Of a DNA stretch of 64,000 nt, positions 35,622-44,609 are shown one piece after another. The notes under the pieces were generated by a model, which saw only the letters and a list, made by a program, of their open reading frames with translations, was not told the origin of the DNA and did no database searches. Where the stretch lies: positions 415,138 to 479,137 of the forward strand of contig NZ_SETE01000004.1 in the NCBI RefSeq assembly GCF_004152935.1, read 5' to 3'. Each line of letters opens with the position of its first letter. The first letter of the stretch is position 1. The translations under genes were made by a program, and so were the position numbers. The stretch is from Brumimicrobium glaciale (GTDB taxonomy: Bacteria > Bacteroidota > Bacteroidia > Flavobacteriales_D > Crocinitomicaceae).

Positions 35622-36488
35622 ATGAGAATTATTCTAGCTATCTTATTGCTTACATTTCAATTCAGTGCTTCAGGTCAAGCAGACACATTAATTAATCAGC
35701 AAGAAAACAATAGAATTATCCAACTTCCTGACTGTGCGCATGGTCATATCTGTTGTCAAGTTGGCTGTTATTGTTGCCCTGGAAGTATCCGAATTGATCA
35801 AGTTCCACCTCCACTTGATTCAAGAACAGCTTATCCACAAAATGATAGTTTAACTTACAATCAATATGTAGGTGAAAACATTGCTGGATTCCACTTAGCG
35901 AATGGATGGAGAAGAGACACATTCAATGGCGGATTCAACAAAGAAATTTATACAAATCCTTATATTGAATCAACAAGATTTGATAAGCATTTAAGTAGTA
36001 ACATAAAAGCGTTCAGATACGAAAACGGCAAACTTTACACGGGAAGAATTGAAGATACAATTTTAGTAAGCTTTACTCCTGATAAAATACGAGGATACCT
36101 TAGTGGTCAACCTTATTATGAATCAAAACAACTTACGGTTATACTAAGGGGAGACTGTGTAAATGGAATGATGCAAGGAAGAGGAATTCTCGCAGCTCAA
36201 TTAGTCGGTTTTGGAATGTACAACAACCTTAAACTTGCGGAATGTAGTTTTGAAGATGGAGAAATTGTTGGGATGGTAAAAAACTGGGATCTCAATTCGG
36301 TAGAAATCGAAATTAGAAACAAGAAGGTTTACAGTAGAGAATCAACCAAAGATTATTTTGAGTTCACTAAATTATTGGAATTGACAGAAGTCACTTATGC
36401 TAAAGGAAGTTCAATTTGGATTGAAAGAACTGTTCATGAAAGAAATGAAAAAACGGGGAAGATTAAAGTGAGGACTGTAAAGAATTAG
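35622..36488 (+). CDS. Secreted protein with a Cys/His-rich N-terminal motif, unknown function
   Basis: A 288-residue protein with a signal peptide (residues 1-19, MRIILAILLLTFQFSASGQ). Shortly after it comes CAHGHICCQVGCYCCPG (residues 38-54): six Cys and two His in 17 residues, which could bind metal or form a disulfide knot. The rest, about 70-288, is Tyr- and Asp-rich and contains YENGKLYTGRIEDTI and GDCVNGMMQGRG, faintly like MORN-type 'YENGKLYxG' repeats. No T9SS tail is visible. It lies between two T9SS-type proteins. Confidence 0.75.
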   Translation: MRIILAILLLTFQFSASGQADTLINQQENNRIIQLPDCAHGHICCQVGCYCCPGSIRIDQVPPPLDSRTAYPQNDSLTYNQYVGENIAGFHLANGWRRDTFNGGFNKEIYTNPYIESTRFDKHLSSNIKAFRYENGKLYTGRIEDTILVSFTPDKIRGYLSGQPYYESKQLTVILRGDCVNGMMQGRGILAAQLVGFGMYNNLKLAECSFEDGEIVGMVKNWDLNSVEIEIRNKKVYSRESTKDYFEFTKLLELTEVTYAKGSSIWIERTVHERNEKTGKIKVRTVKN

Positions 36489-36619
36489 AATTAATTCAAG
36501 ATGATAAATCAAATTTCATTTCTTTAGTAAAATCTATGAATTTGAATTATATTTATAAGAATTAACTAACTGTTTGAATTTTTATTCACTAATTTCCATA
36601 CAGTTGAACACTTAATATT

Positions 36620-37681
36620 ATGAAACTACTTTACATACTTTCCTATCTAATATTTCCATTTTTTATATTTGGTCAGTTTACAAGAAACAACATTCCACAA
36701 ATGGGAGATAAAGGTTTTTTGTTTCACATTAATACTCCGGTTGATAAATTAGAGAATATCAATGGCCAAAATGTAACCTGGGATTATAGTAATCTTTATT
36801 TAGCAGCTTCAACACCTTGTGAAATAGAAGTTATGCTGCCTGAAGACGCATCATATTCTCCATATATGTATGATCCTGCCTTTGTAGAAAACACAGATAA
36901 ATATGCAATAAGTATAAAATACACTTACGGAGGAGCAAGAATGACATTCTATAATTATCCACAAGGTAATGCAGAATACTGCCAAGGATTTGCTTACCAA
37001 GGTGCCTTCTCACCTAATACGCTTGGCGATTTAGTAACAGAGTTTGCAATCCAACCAGAAAAGGTGTTTGAATTTCCGTTTAATTATGGTGACGCAATCT
37101 ATCAACCAATTAAGGGCAATACAGGTTTTGATTGGGGATTAGAACATGTTGCTTCTCAAGGAAAATCTTCATCAAAAGCAGATGGAAAAGGAACTTTAAA
37201 ATTGGGGCAGAACATAGAGTTTAACAATGTTTTGAGACACCAATTAATAGACACCATAAACATCAGTAACAATGAGTATAATGTCATTTACAGAGAAATT
37301 TATTCCTATTACAACTTCACAAAAAGTAAATTCCCATTATTCATCTATTCTAGTGTAAAGTTTGGAAAAAACAATGGAATATGGAATGAAGTCATTGCGG
37401 TTTTCACTTCTGAACACAAGACAGCCAATGTTGATAAGAATAATTTGGAAACAATAAAAATATATCCCAATCCAGTAAAGAATTATTTGAACCTCGAAAT
37501 TCCATTTTTAAAAGTTTCAGCAAATATTGATATCTTGGATAATCTAGGTAAATCAGTTTTAAAGTCAAAAATTTCTAATCAAAATTCAAAATTAGATTTG
37601 AGTAAATTAAATTCAGGAATTTATTTTATGAAAATTGAGATTAATGGATTAGATAAAATGATGAAGATAATTAAGAGATAA
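36620..37681 (+). CDS. Secreted protein with T9SS type A sorting domain
   Basis: A 353-residue exported protein. The signal peptide covers about residues 1-18 (MKLLYILSYLIFPFFIFG). The N-terminal and middle region (20-270) has no named domain. The last 75 residues form a Por-secretion C-terminal domain: IKIYPNPVKNYLNLEI, ANIDILDNLGKSV, LDLSKLNSGIYFMKI and an MKIIKR ending. Such domains direct cargo through the type IX secretion system. The cargo function is unknown. Confidence 0.88.
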   Translation: MKLLYILSYLIFPFFIFGQFTRNNIPQMGDKGFLFHINTPVDKLENINGQNVTWDYSNLYLAASTPCEIEVMLPEDASYSPYMYDPAFVENTDKYAISIKYTYGGARMTFYNYPQGNAEYCQGFAYQGAFSPNTLGDLVTEFAIQPEKVFEFPFNYGDAIYQPIKGNTGFDWGLEHVASQGKSSSKADGKGTLKLGQNIEFNNVLRHQLIDTINISNNEYNVIYREIYSYYNFTKSKFPLFIYSSVKFGKNNGIWNEVIAVFTSEHKTANVDKNNLETIKIYPNPVKNYLNLEIPFLKVSANIDILDNLGKSVLKSKISNQNSKLDLSKLNSGIYFMKIEINGLDKMMKIIKR

Positions 37682-37825
37682 AATTGAGCTTAAACGATTC
37701 CTTTTCCAAGCTGCTTCTTTTCCCCAAATTGTATAAATGCAATTTCGTCTTCGCATGGCCAGGGTGTTTAGCAAATCGCTCAGAAGTATAATATCCACTA
37801 GCCACCATACTCTCTCGAAAATCAT

Positions 37826-37833
37826 TATTTTCG
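37826..37833 (+). promoter_or_regulatory. Possible -7 box (TATTTTCG)
   Basis: TATTTTCG differs from TAnnTTTG by one base and lies 19 bp before the methyltransferase start codon. The same variant occurs before the cyclase gene at 4802-4809. Confidence 0.35.
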
Positions 37834-37852
37834 CAACTCCAAAATAAAAAAA

Positions 37853-39055
37853 ATGAAAATCCCCACAATTGCCATAAAACTCAACAAAGCCGGCGAAAGA
37901 GCCGTAAAACAAGGTCATCCTTGGGTATTTGAACAAAGTATTGAAAAAGCTCCAGATAAAAATACTGTTGCGGGTAGTTTGTGTGTAATTTTCGATCAAC
38001 GAACCAACAAACCAATCGCTTTTGGGTTATGGGATCCTAAAGAAATCATTCGTATTAAAATCATTTTTCAAGGCAGCCGCTTACAATTGAATACCGAATT
38101 TTGGAAATCTCAATTAAAAGAAGCGCATTCGAAAAGACAAAATTTAATCGATAAAGGAATTACTGGTTACAGAGGAATTCATGGAGAAAACGATAGTTTC
38201 CCAGGATTAATCCTAGATGTTTATGCGAAAGTCGGAGTACTGAAAATCTATTCTGACATCTGGAAACCTTACATCGAAGTGTTGATGAAAGAAATCCAAA
38301 GTTTGCATGGTTTAGAAACGCTTATCATCCGATTCAGTAGAAAAGTAGGTCAAAACAATACTTTCCCATACAAAGAAGGACACATAATTGGTGAAGCATT
38401 GTCCGACGAAAAAGTAGAATTCGAAGAATACGGAGTGAAATTTTACGCTTACACCCAATCTGGACACAAAACAGGGTTCTTTTTGGACCAAAGACCAAAC
38501 AGATTATGGGTACAGCAAAATGCCAAGAAAAAGAAAGTATTGGATGTATTTAGTTATGTCGGTGGATTTGGAATCCATGCATTAAAAGGTGGAGCAGAAT
38601 CCTTGACTTCAATTGACATAAGTCAACAAGCGATGGATGTAGCAGCAGAAAACATCGAACTCAATAAGCTAGACAAATCAAAATGGACACCCATTGCAGC
38701 AGATGCATTCGTTGCCATGAACGAATTAATAGAAAATAAGGAAGAATTCGATATAGTCATCATCGATCCACCCTCATTCGCCAAACAAGCCAGCGAAGTA
38801 AATAGCGCATCCAACCAATATGAAAGACTAGCGAGACTAGGCAGGGATTTAACCAAAAAACATGGTAAACTTATCCTTGGTTCATGCTCTAGTAGAATCA
38901 GTTTAGGAGAATTCGAAGAAATTCATAAAAGTGCGAGCATAACAGCAGGAAATGGCTGGAAGTATATGCATTTTACGCTGCATGATGATGATCACCCGAT
39001 TGGATTTGCGGAAGGGAATTATTTGAAGACTATTTTTTATGAGAAGAGGGTTTAG
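37853..39055 (+). CDS. Class I rRNA methyltransferase (RlmI-like)
   Basis: A 400-residue SAM-dependent methyltransferase with an N-terminal PUA-like domain (residues about 1-75, beginning IKLNKAGERAVKQGHPWVFE) and a Rossmann methyltransferase domain (about 200-400). Visible motifs are VLDVFSYVGGFGIHA (SAM binding), DPPSFAKQ near 304, and GSCSSRIS with the likely catalytic Cys. The architecture matches RlmI, which makes m5C1962 in 23S rRNA. The target position here is inferred. Confidence 0.87.
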   Translation: MKIPTIAIKLNKAGERAVKQGHPWVFEQSIEKAPDKNTVAGSLCVIFDQRTNKPIAFGLWDPKEIIRIKIIFQGSRLQLNTEFWKSQLKEAHSKRQNLIDKGITGYRGIHGENDSFPGLILDVYAKVGVLKIYSDIWKPYIEVLMKEIQSLHGLETLIIRFSRKVGQNNTFPYKEGHIIGEALSDEKVEFEEYGVKFYAYTQSGHKTGFFLDQRPNRLWVQQNAKKKKVLDVFSYVGGFGIHALKGGAESLTSIDISQQAMDVAAENIELNKLDKSKWTPIAADAFVAMNELIENKEEFDIVIIDPPSFAKQASEVNSASNQYERLARLGRDLTKKHGKLILGSCSSRISLGEFEEIHKSASITAGNGWKYMHFTLHDDDHPIGFAEGNYLKTIFYEKRV

Positions 39056-39104
39056 GATAATTATCAATTGACAATTAAAACATGTACCTCTAGAAATAAT
39101 ATTT

Positions 39105-39144
39105 TGACCATTTTGTTGACTTCAACGAAATGGTCATTTTTTTT
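39105..39144 (+). terminator. Strong Rho-independent terminator
   Basis: A 14-bp stem (TGACCATTT..GTTGA with TCAAC..AAATGGTCA) with a 2-base loop is followed by eight T. It ends the methyltransferase transcript. Confidence 0.85.
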
Positions 39145-39360
39145 CTAAAAATTATGTCGACGACCTCCCCAATCACTTTGTAGGTGATTTTAATGACAAA
39201 AACCACTTCCTACCTAAGTGAAAAGTGGCCCTAAACATCTAACTATCATTCCCAATCAATTTGCTTTTCCAATAAATTCCACCTATCTTCAATAAACAAT
39301 ACCATTAAAAACCAACAATATTAAATTATTTTAACCAACACCTTCTGTTAATTATTTTAT

Positions 39361-39376
39361 CCATACATTTGTATGG
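39361..39376 (+). promoter_or_regulatory. 16-bp palindrome over a -7 box: candidate HigA operator
   Basis: CCATACATTTGTATGG is a perfect 16-bp palindrome with no loop. The -7 box TACATTTG (39364-39371) lies inside it, 36 bp before the toxin start codon. A DNA-binding antitoxin bound here would cover the promoter, the usual autoregulation of toxin-antitoxin operons. Binding itself is inferred. Confidence 0.6.
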
Positions 39377-39407
39377 AATAATTAAGAGAAATAAATCAAA
39401 TCCTCTC

Positions 39408-39740
39408 ATGGATATATCTTTTAATGACAATAAACTGAGAAAGTATGCTAATAATGACTCACAAGCTATAAAGAAGTTAGGTCAAAGAAGAGCAAAGTTG
39501 TACAAGCAGCGACTTGATGATTTATTCGATGCACAAACCCTTGAAGAAGTTCGCTATTTACCTGGAAACTTCCATGAGCTAACTTCAGACCGGAAAGGAC
39601 AGTGGGCTTGCAACTTAGATCATCCTTACAGATTAATCTTTGAGCCTCATGAATCTCCAATTCCTATTAACGAATCAGGTAAATACATCTGGATTGAAAT
39701 TAAGGGAGTAGAGATTATTGAAATAGTAGATTATCATTAA
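39408..39740 (+). CDS. HigB/RelE-like type II toxin
   Basis: A 110-residue protein of the RelE/HigB toxin fold: short, basic (KLGQRRAKLYKQRL), with PYRLIFEP and IEIKGVEIIEIVDYH, the closing beta strands seen in HigB-type mRNA interferases. The upstream extension to 39369 would run into the -7 box, so 39408 is the start. It precedes by 11 bp the gene for a DNA-binding/ImmA-type antitoxin. The RNase activity is inferred from the family. Confidence 0.8.
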   Translation: MDISFNDNKLRKYANNDSQAIKKLGQRRAKLYKQRLDDLFDAQTLEEVRYLPGNFHELTSDRKGQWACNLDHPYRLIFEPHESPIPINESGKYIWIEIKGVEIIEIVDYH

Positions 39741-39751
39741 ATAATAACAAA

Positions 39752-40864
39752 ATGGCCATTAAGAAAAACGAATATAACCCAGAATCGATATCTCACCCAG
39801 GCTTTACTTTGGCTGAAAAGCTAGAAGAATTGAGAATGGGCAATAAGGAGTTTTCTGTAAGAGTAAATAAACCTGAAAAGACAATTACAGCGGTAACCAA
39901 AGGACAAAGCTCGATTACAGCTGAGATGGCTGTGAAATTTGAAGATGTCTTAAAAATACCTGCATCATTCTGGTTAACCAGACAAAGCAGGTTTGATGAA
40001 TACAAGGCACGAATCAAAAGACAAAAAGATATTGAGAATGCTGTTGAATGGTCAAAAGGTTTTCCTTATGCAAAAATGGCAAGCCTTGGCTGGGTAAAAT
40101 CTACGAGAATCAATGAAGAAAAAGTTATGGCTTTATTTAATTTTTTCGGTGTCTCAGATCATAATGCATGGAAATCTTATTATTATGACCAAGAATTAAA
40201 AGTAAGTTTTAGAATATCTCTTGCACATACAAATGAATCGAAAGCAGTTTCCGCATGGTTAAGAGAAGGAGAATTGAGAGCAAAAACACTTGAAATCCCT
40301 CTATTTGATCCTATTCTATTAAAGAAGTCACTTCTTAAAATAAAAAGTTTAATGGCTGAACATCCAGAGCACTTTTTTGAAGATTTACAAAGGATTTGTT
40401 TTGCCGCGGGTGTTGCTGTATTATATACTCCATGCTTACCGAAAGCTCCCGTAAATGGATCTACAAGATGGCTTGGTGATACACCTTTAATTCAATTATC
40501 AGCAAGATACAAAACCAACGATAAGTTTTGGTTTACATTTTTCCATGAAGTTGGACACATACTTTTACATGGTAAGAAATACATTTCAATTGAAAATATA
40601 AACTACGGAAATCAAGATTTAGAAAAAGAAAAAGAAGCTGATGAATTCGCAGTTGAACATACATTTTCAAAAGAGGAAGAAGCAGAAGTTATCAATTCGT
40701 TTCCTTTGGAATCCGATGATATTATCAATTTTGCTAAAAAATTCAATACCCATCCCGCAATTATAATTGGCAGACTTCACAAAAGGGAATTAATCCATTA
40801 TAGTGAAGGAAGAGAGTTCATTGAATCAATTGATTTGGAAAAAAAAAGTTACATTACACATTAA
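39752..40864 (+). CDS. HigA-type antitoxin: XRE-like domain fused to ImmA/IrrE metalloprotease
   Basis: A 370-residue two-domain protein. Residues about 12-85 form a helix-turn-helix of the HigA type (HPGFTLAEKLEELRMGNKEF, AEMAVKFEDVLKIPASFW). After a linker, residues about 220-350 are an ImmA/IrrE-family metallopeptidase with the zinc motif FFHEVGHILLHG and a downstream Glu in EKEADEFAVEH. Fusions like this follow HigB-type toxins in many genomes; the protease may degrade its own DNA-binding part or another regulator. It starts 11 bp after the toxin gene. Confidence 0.85.
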   Translation: MAIKKNEYNPESISHPGFTLAEKLEELRMGNKEFSVRVNKPEKTITAVTKGQSSITAEMAVKFEDVLKIPASFWLTRQSRFDEYKARIKRQKDIENAVEWSKGFPYAKMASLGWVKSTRINEEKVMALFNFFGVSDHNAWKSYYYDQELKVSFRISLAHTNESKAVSAWLREGELRAKTLEIPLFDPILLKKSLLKIKSLMAEHPEHFFEDLQRICFAAGVAVLYTPCLPKAPVNGSTRWLGDTPLIQLSARYKTNDKFWFTFFHEVGHILLHGKKYISIENINYGNQDLEKEKEADEFAVEHTFSKEEEAEVINSFPLESDDIINFAKKFNTHPAIIIGRLHKRELIHYSEGREFIESIDLEKKSYITH

Positions 40865-40868
40865 AAAA

Positions 40869-41279
40869 ATGAAATCCCTAGAAGAAATTCTTAATCTTAA
40901 AAATGTAAAGAGCACTTCTGTCAGAATTGTCGTTTTACAACATCTTTTAAGTCAAGAAAAGGCGGTTTCATTAAAGGATATTGAAAACGAATTGACTTAT
41001 ACTGACAGGAGTTCCATATTCCGAACTTTAAAAACCTTTGAGAAAAACAAGGTAATTCATAGTATTGAAGACGGTTCCGGCATGACTAAATATGCTGTTT
41101 GCTCGGAGGATTGTAATTGCGACCCGGAAGATTTACATTTCCATTTTTACTGTTCAAATTGTAGTAAAACTTTCTGCCTTTTGGATCTTCCTATTCCAAA
41201 CATTCAACTGCCTGAAAACTTCATACTGCAACAAGCTAATTTTGTCATAAAAGGATTATGCAATAATTGCAACAAATAA
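40869..41279 (+). CDS. Fur-family transcriptional regulator
   Basis: A 136-residue winged-helix regulator. The HTH region is SVRIVVLQHLLSQEKAVSL..DIENELTYTDRSSIFRTLKTF, followed by the metal-binding LHFHFYCSNCSKTFCL and a C-terminal C-x2-C pair (LCNNCNK) that probably forms the structural zinc site. The frame can be extended upstream to 40803 inside the antitoxin gene, but 40869, 4 bp after the antitoxin stop codon, is the natural start. It lies directly before a metal transporter. Zinc (Zur-like) rather than iron sensing is a guess. Confidence 0.87.
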   Translation: MKSLEEILNLKNVKSTSVRIVVLQHLLSQEKAVSLKDIENELTYTDRSSIFRTLKTFEKNKVIHSIEDGSGMTKYAVCSEDCNCDPEDLHFHFYCSNCSKTFCLLDLPIPNIQLPENFILQQANFVIKGLCNNCNK

Positions 41280-41342
41280 TCTTTGCAATCGAGTTGCACT
41301 GAAGCTTTACTAATATTGTTCTATTCATAAAATCAGAATAGA
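41259..41342 (+). promoter_or_regulatory. Candidate Fur-family operator region
   Basis: Three inverted motifs lie between the Fur-family gene and the transporter: the perfect 13-bp TGCAATAATTGCA (41259-41271, partly within the last codons), TTTGCAAT-cga-GTTGCA (41282-41298), and TCTATTC/GAATAGA with a 9-base spacer (41320-41342), 3 bp before the transporter ATG. The first two have the x-1-x and related forms typical of Fur/Zur/PerR boxes. Confidence 0.45.
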
Positions 41343-41345
41343 CAA

Positions 41346-42140
41346 ATGGAAAAAACAATTTTTGAAATCTCTAAAATGGACTGTCCTTCAGAGGAAAATC
41401 TAATCAGAATGAAACTGGATGAGATTTCCAATATTGCACATTTGGATTTCAATATTGCCAATCGAAAATTGACCGTTTTCCACACCGGTAATCTAGATGA
41501 AATAGAAGAATCTATCATATCACTTAATTTGGGTGGTAAGAAAATATCGACGGAACAAACCGATCAAACCAGCTTTCAAGAACAAAAGAGCCAACGTAAA
41601 TTACTTTGGATAGTTCTCTGGATCAACTTCTCGTTTTTTATTATCGAAATGACAACAGGAATTATTTCAAAATCTATGGGACTCATTGCCGATAGTTTGG
41701 ATATGCTGGCTGACAGTTTCGTTTATGGAATAAGTCTATTGGCCGTTGGTGGAACAATAATCAAAAAGAAAAAGATTGCAAAACTTGCTGGGTATTTTCA
41801 AATTATACTTGCAATAATTGGATTTGGAGAAGTTTTAAGAAGGTTTTTTGGTGCAGAACAACTTCCCGACTTTCAAACCATGATTATTGTTTCAATTTTA
41901 GCGCTTATTGCAAACAGTGTTTGTCTATTCATTTTACAATCTTCAAAAAGCAAAGAAGAAGCCCACATGAAAGCAAGTATGATATTTACTTCCAACGATA
42001 TAATCATAAATACAGGAGTAATAATCGCTGGAATCCTTGTGAATTGGCTGGGTTCAAACAAACCTGATTTAATAATTGGAACAATCGTTTTCGCTTTAGT
42101 AATTCAAGGAGCATTTAGGATATTAAAATTGAGTAAATAA
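41346..42140 (+). CDS. Cation transporter: HMA-like domain fused to a CDF-type membrane domain
   Basis: A 264-residue inner-membrane protein. Residues about 1-65 resemble a heavy-metal-associated domain with a single Cys (KMDCPSEENLI). Residues about 85-260 carry six membrane segments of the cation diffusion facilitator type, with DSLDMLADSF in place of the usual HxxxD and SNDIIIN in the fifth helix. The cytoplasmic C-terminal CDF domain is missing. It probably exports a divalent metal under control of the upstream Fur-family regulator. Confidence 0.78.
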   Translation: MEKTIFEISKMDCPSEENLIRMKLDEISNIAHLDFNIANRKLTVFHTGNLDEIEESIISLNLGGKKISTEQTDQTSFQEQKSQRKLLWIVLWINFSFFIIEMTTGIISKSMGLIADSLDMLADSFVYGISLLAVGGTIIKKKKIAKLAGYFQIILAIIGFGEVLRRFFGAEQLPDFQTMIIVSILALIANSVCLFILQSSKSKEEAHMKASMIFTSNDIIINTGVIIAGILVNWLGSNKPDLIIGTIVFALVIQGAFRILKLSK

Positions 42141-42263
42141 GAATTAAAACTTCTCCATTGATCAAAGCCCATCCAAATCCCAACTTTTCAAAAAGCCAAA
42201 AAAAAACACCAAGACACTAATTATCAATTGTTAATTTTCAATTCTCAATTCAAAAAACCGTAT

Positions 42264-43226
42264 TTACAACATCACCCCAATCTTTATCCCTCCCCATTTC
42301 GCAGAACCGCCAGTTTTAAATTCTCGTGTAACCAACGCACCAGAATATTCGAAATAAAAAGATTTAAGTCTCATTACTATTCCATAATTGAATTGTCCAG
42401 TGAATCTTTCAATACCGTCTGCAGAGATAACATAAGGGCTTTTTCTATTGAAAACACCTCCTTGTAAAGTCGCATCATAGCCTATAATGTTAATTAATGG
42501 CTGTGCAAAAACATAAAAGTTAAAATTATTTTTACTTTTTATTGACGAAAATGGAGAGTTTAAAATTCCGATTGTGGCATTTATTCCAATAGACCCATTT
42601 GTAAATAGAGTTCCTACTTTTCCATTGGCATTGGCTTGGATTGAGAAGAAATCACGGAATCTAACAAGCTGTTTTTCATAACCAAAACCATAGTTTAGAA
42701 CAACATCATTCTGTATTTGATTAGGCCAGCCCAAAGGCGTTTCACTATCTGTGACTTTATGAATTCCGACTTGAATTTCTTCACCCAAAGCAGCTTGACC
42801 AATCATTCCAATAATAAAAGACGATGTGAATCTACTTGCTTTTATGGTATCAGTTGAGATCACAAAACTCTTCAACATAAGCGTCGCTGAAAATGGTCTG
42901 TCACCTAACTGTATTTCTGGAACGAAATATCTGTCGGGCGTAAAACTATTGTGTTCAATAGCTAAACCATATCGAGTTTCAGTATTTTTAGGCTTAAAAA
43001 ACAAATAATTAATTGGATTTTTTTTAAGAAATGGAGAGACTAATTCCAAACTAAAGCCTTGTGTATAATTCTGATCTGTCCCAACAAAAAGATCGTTATC
43101 GTAATTAAAGCGTAAATATTGAGTAGTTGGAACATCCCGAAAAGAGGATAGATTATCGATTCTTTGGCCAAAACTTGAAGGAATTGAAATATTTAATAAC
43201 AAAAAGAAGATTAGACAATTTTTCAT
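42264..43226 (-). CDS. LpxR-like lipid A deacylase family outer-membrane protein
   Basis: A 320-residue outer-membrane beta-barrel protein with a signal peptide (about residues 1-20). The N-terminal part after the signal reads FNYDNDLFVGTDQNYTQGFS, matching the LpxR/DUF2219 signature ND..f.GTD..YTxG, where Asn and Asp take part in calcium-dependent catalysis. LpxR removes the 3'-acyloxyacyl chain of lipid A in the outer membrane. The final residues alternate hydrophobic residues as expected of a barrel. Activity is inferred. Confidence 0.82.
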   Translation of the reverse strand: MKNCLIFFLLLNISIPSSFGQRIDNLSSFRDVPTTQYLRFNYDNDLFVGTDQNYTQGFSLELVSPFLKKNPINYLFFKPKNTETRYGLAIEHNSFTPDRYFVPEIQLGDRPFSATLMLKSFVISTDTIKASRFTSSFIIGMIGQAALGEEIQVGIHKVTDSETPLGWPNQIQNDVVLNYGFGYEKQLVRFRDFFSIQANANGKVGTLFTNGSIGINATIGILNSPFSSIKSKNNFNFYVFAQPLINIIGYDATLQGGVFNRKSPYVISADGIERFTGQFNYGIVMRLKSFYFEYSGALVTREFKTGGSAKWGGIKIGVML

Positions 43227-43384
43227 ATAATACTTACGTGAGAAACATTAAACTGGATTTAAATCCTCGTTTCTTTTTTAAAAATTGAGCCTAATTTAAG
43301 CGATAAGAATTAAGAAACCAAGAGAGGCTTCACATCAATTAAAAATCTAAATATCAACAAGTTAACGGATTTAAAAAAATCTAT

Positions 43385-44413
43385 TTAAGCTGCTTTTTCA
43401 TCTCTTTTCTTAATGTATAATTCCTGAACCAAAATTATTACAATTACCATAATCGGAGTAGCCAACAATAAGCCCCAACCTCCTGTTAATGAACCTATCA
43501 ATATCTGAGCGAGCAAAATAAGTGCAGGTGGAATATTCACTAGTTTTTGTTGAACCAATGGAGTTATAAAATTACTTTCAATGATTTGAATTAAGACATA
43601 TAATCCGACTATAATTGCAGCAGTTGTTGGACTTTCCATAAGACCTACAAGAGCAGCTGGAATTAGCGCTATTATTGGTCCAAAATTGGGTATAAAACTA
43701 AGTAAACCTGCTATTATTGCCAAGACCAGCCACATCGGAACACCGATTATTGCCAATCCAATTGCAGTCATAACTGTAACTACTAGCATAGAAAACAACT
43801 TACCTTTCAACCATTTTTGTAAGTTTTCTGCAATTTTATTGAGCACATCCTTCCCTTTTGGTTGACCCTTTTTAGGAATTAGTTGAATTACACCTTTCTT
43901 ATAGATTTGTGGAGAAATTGTAAAAAAGATCCCTATAAACAGGACAACATAAACATCACCGAGAACTCCAAACGTACTTTTGAAAAATGTTCCCGCTAAT
44001 TCTTGTATTTTTTTAGTCGATCCAGATGAAGATACTCTGTTGATGATTTTACTGCCAAATTCATTTTCATTTATAGCTTCCTTTACTTTTTGATATGTTT
44101 CTGGCAATGCTTTGCTCAACTCCATCGATTGACTTTGCAATTTTGCGCCAATTAAAAAGAATAAACCAGCAGCAATAATTAAAATTCCTACAAAAGATAT
44201 CGCCAAACAAATTCCTTCCTTCCACTTGGTTTTACGGCATATAAAATCGCTTATTCCTCTAAAGAAAATGGCCACTAAAGCACCAGCTAAAATAAGAATG
44301 AAAATATTGAATGTTGTTTTAATTAGCAAAAGTAGCACTATAATTAACGCATAAATACTTGCCTTAATCCATACTTTTTTCTGATAACTGATCTCATTTG
44401 TAGTGTTTTCCAT
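43385..44413 (-). CDS. AI-2E family transporter
   Basis: A 342-residue multi-pass inner-membrane protein of the AI-2E (PerM/TqsA) family. Hydrophobic segments cover residues about 14-30, 33-50, 62-85, 150-172 and several from 210 to 330, and the segment ILSFIPNFGPIIALIPAALVGL is the family signature. Members export signalling molecules or ions; the substrate cannot be told. Its C-terminus is charged (YIKKRDEKAA). Confidence 0.87.
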   Translation of the reverse strand: MENTTNEISYQKKVWIKASIYALIIVLLLLIKTTFNIFILILAGALVAIFFRGISDFICRKTKWKEGICLAISFVGILIIAAGLFFLIGAKLQSQSMELSKALPETYQKVKEAINENEFGSKIINRVSSSGSTKKIQELAGTFFKSTFGVLGDVYVVLFIGIFFTISPQIYKKGVIQLIPKKGQPKGKDVLNKIAENLQKWLKGKLFSMLVVTVMTAIGLAIIGVPMWLVLAIIAGLLSFIPNFGPIIALIPAALVGLMESPTTAAIIVGLYVLIQIIESNFITPLVQQKLVNIPPALILLAQILIGSLTGGWGLLLATPIMVIVIILVQELYIKKRDEKAA

Positions 44414-44609
44414 ATTTTTTTGTTATTATAAATTAGTTCCTACTTTCTCAAATCTTAAAATGAAAACTAATTATTCTAAGTAAACGTTTTGTGAAAATTT
44501 AAAAATAATAAAAATAGTAGCTGAAAGATATCTCACGTTCACAAAAAAACGCAAAGAAAAATATCAATTATTACAATTAATCTGATTTTGATTATATCTT
44601 GCATATACA

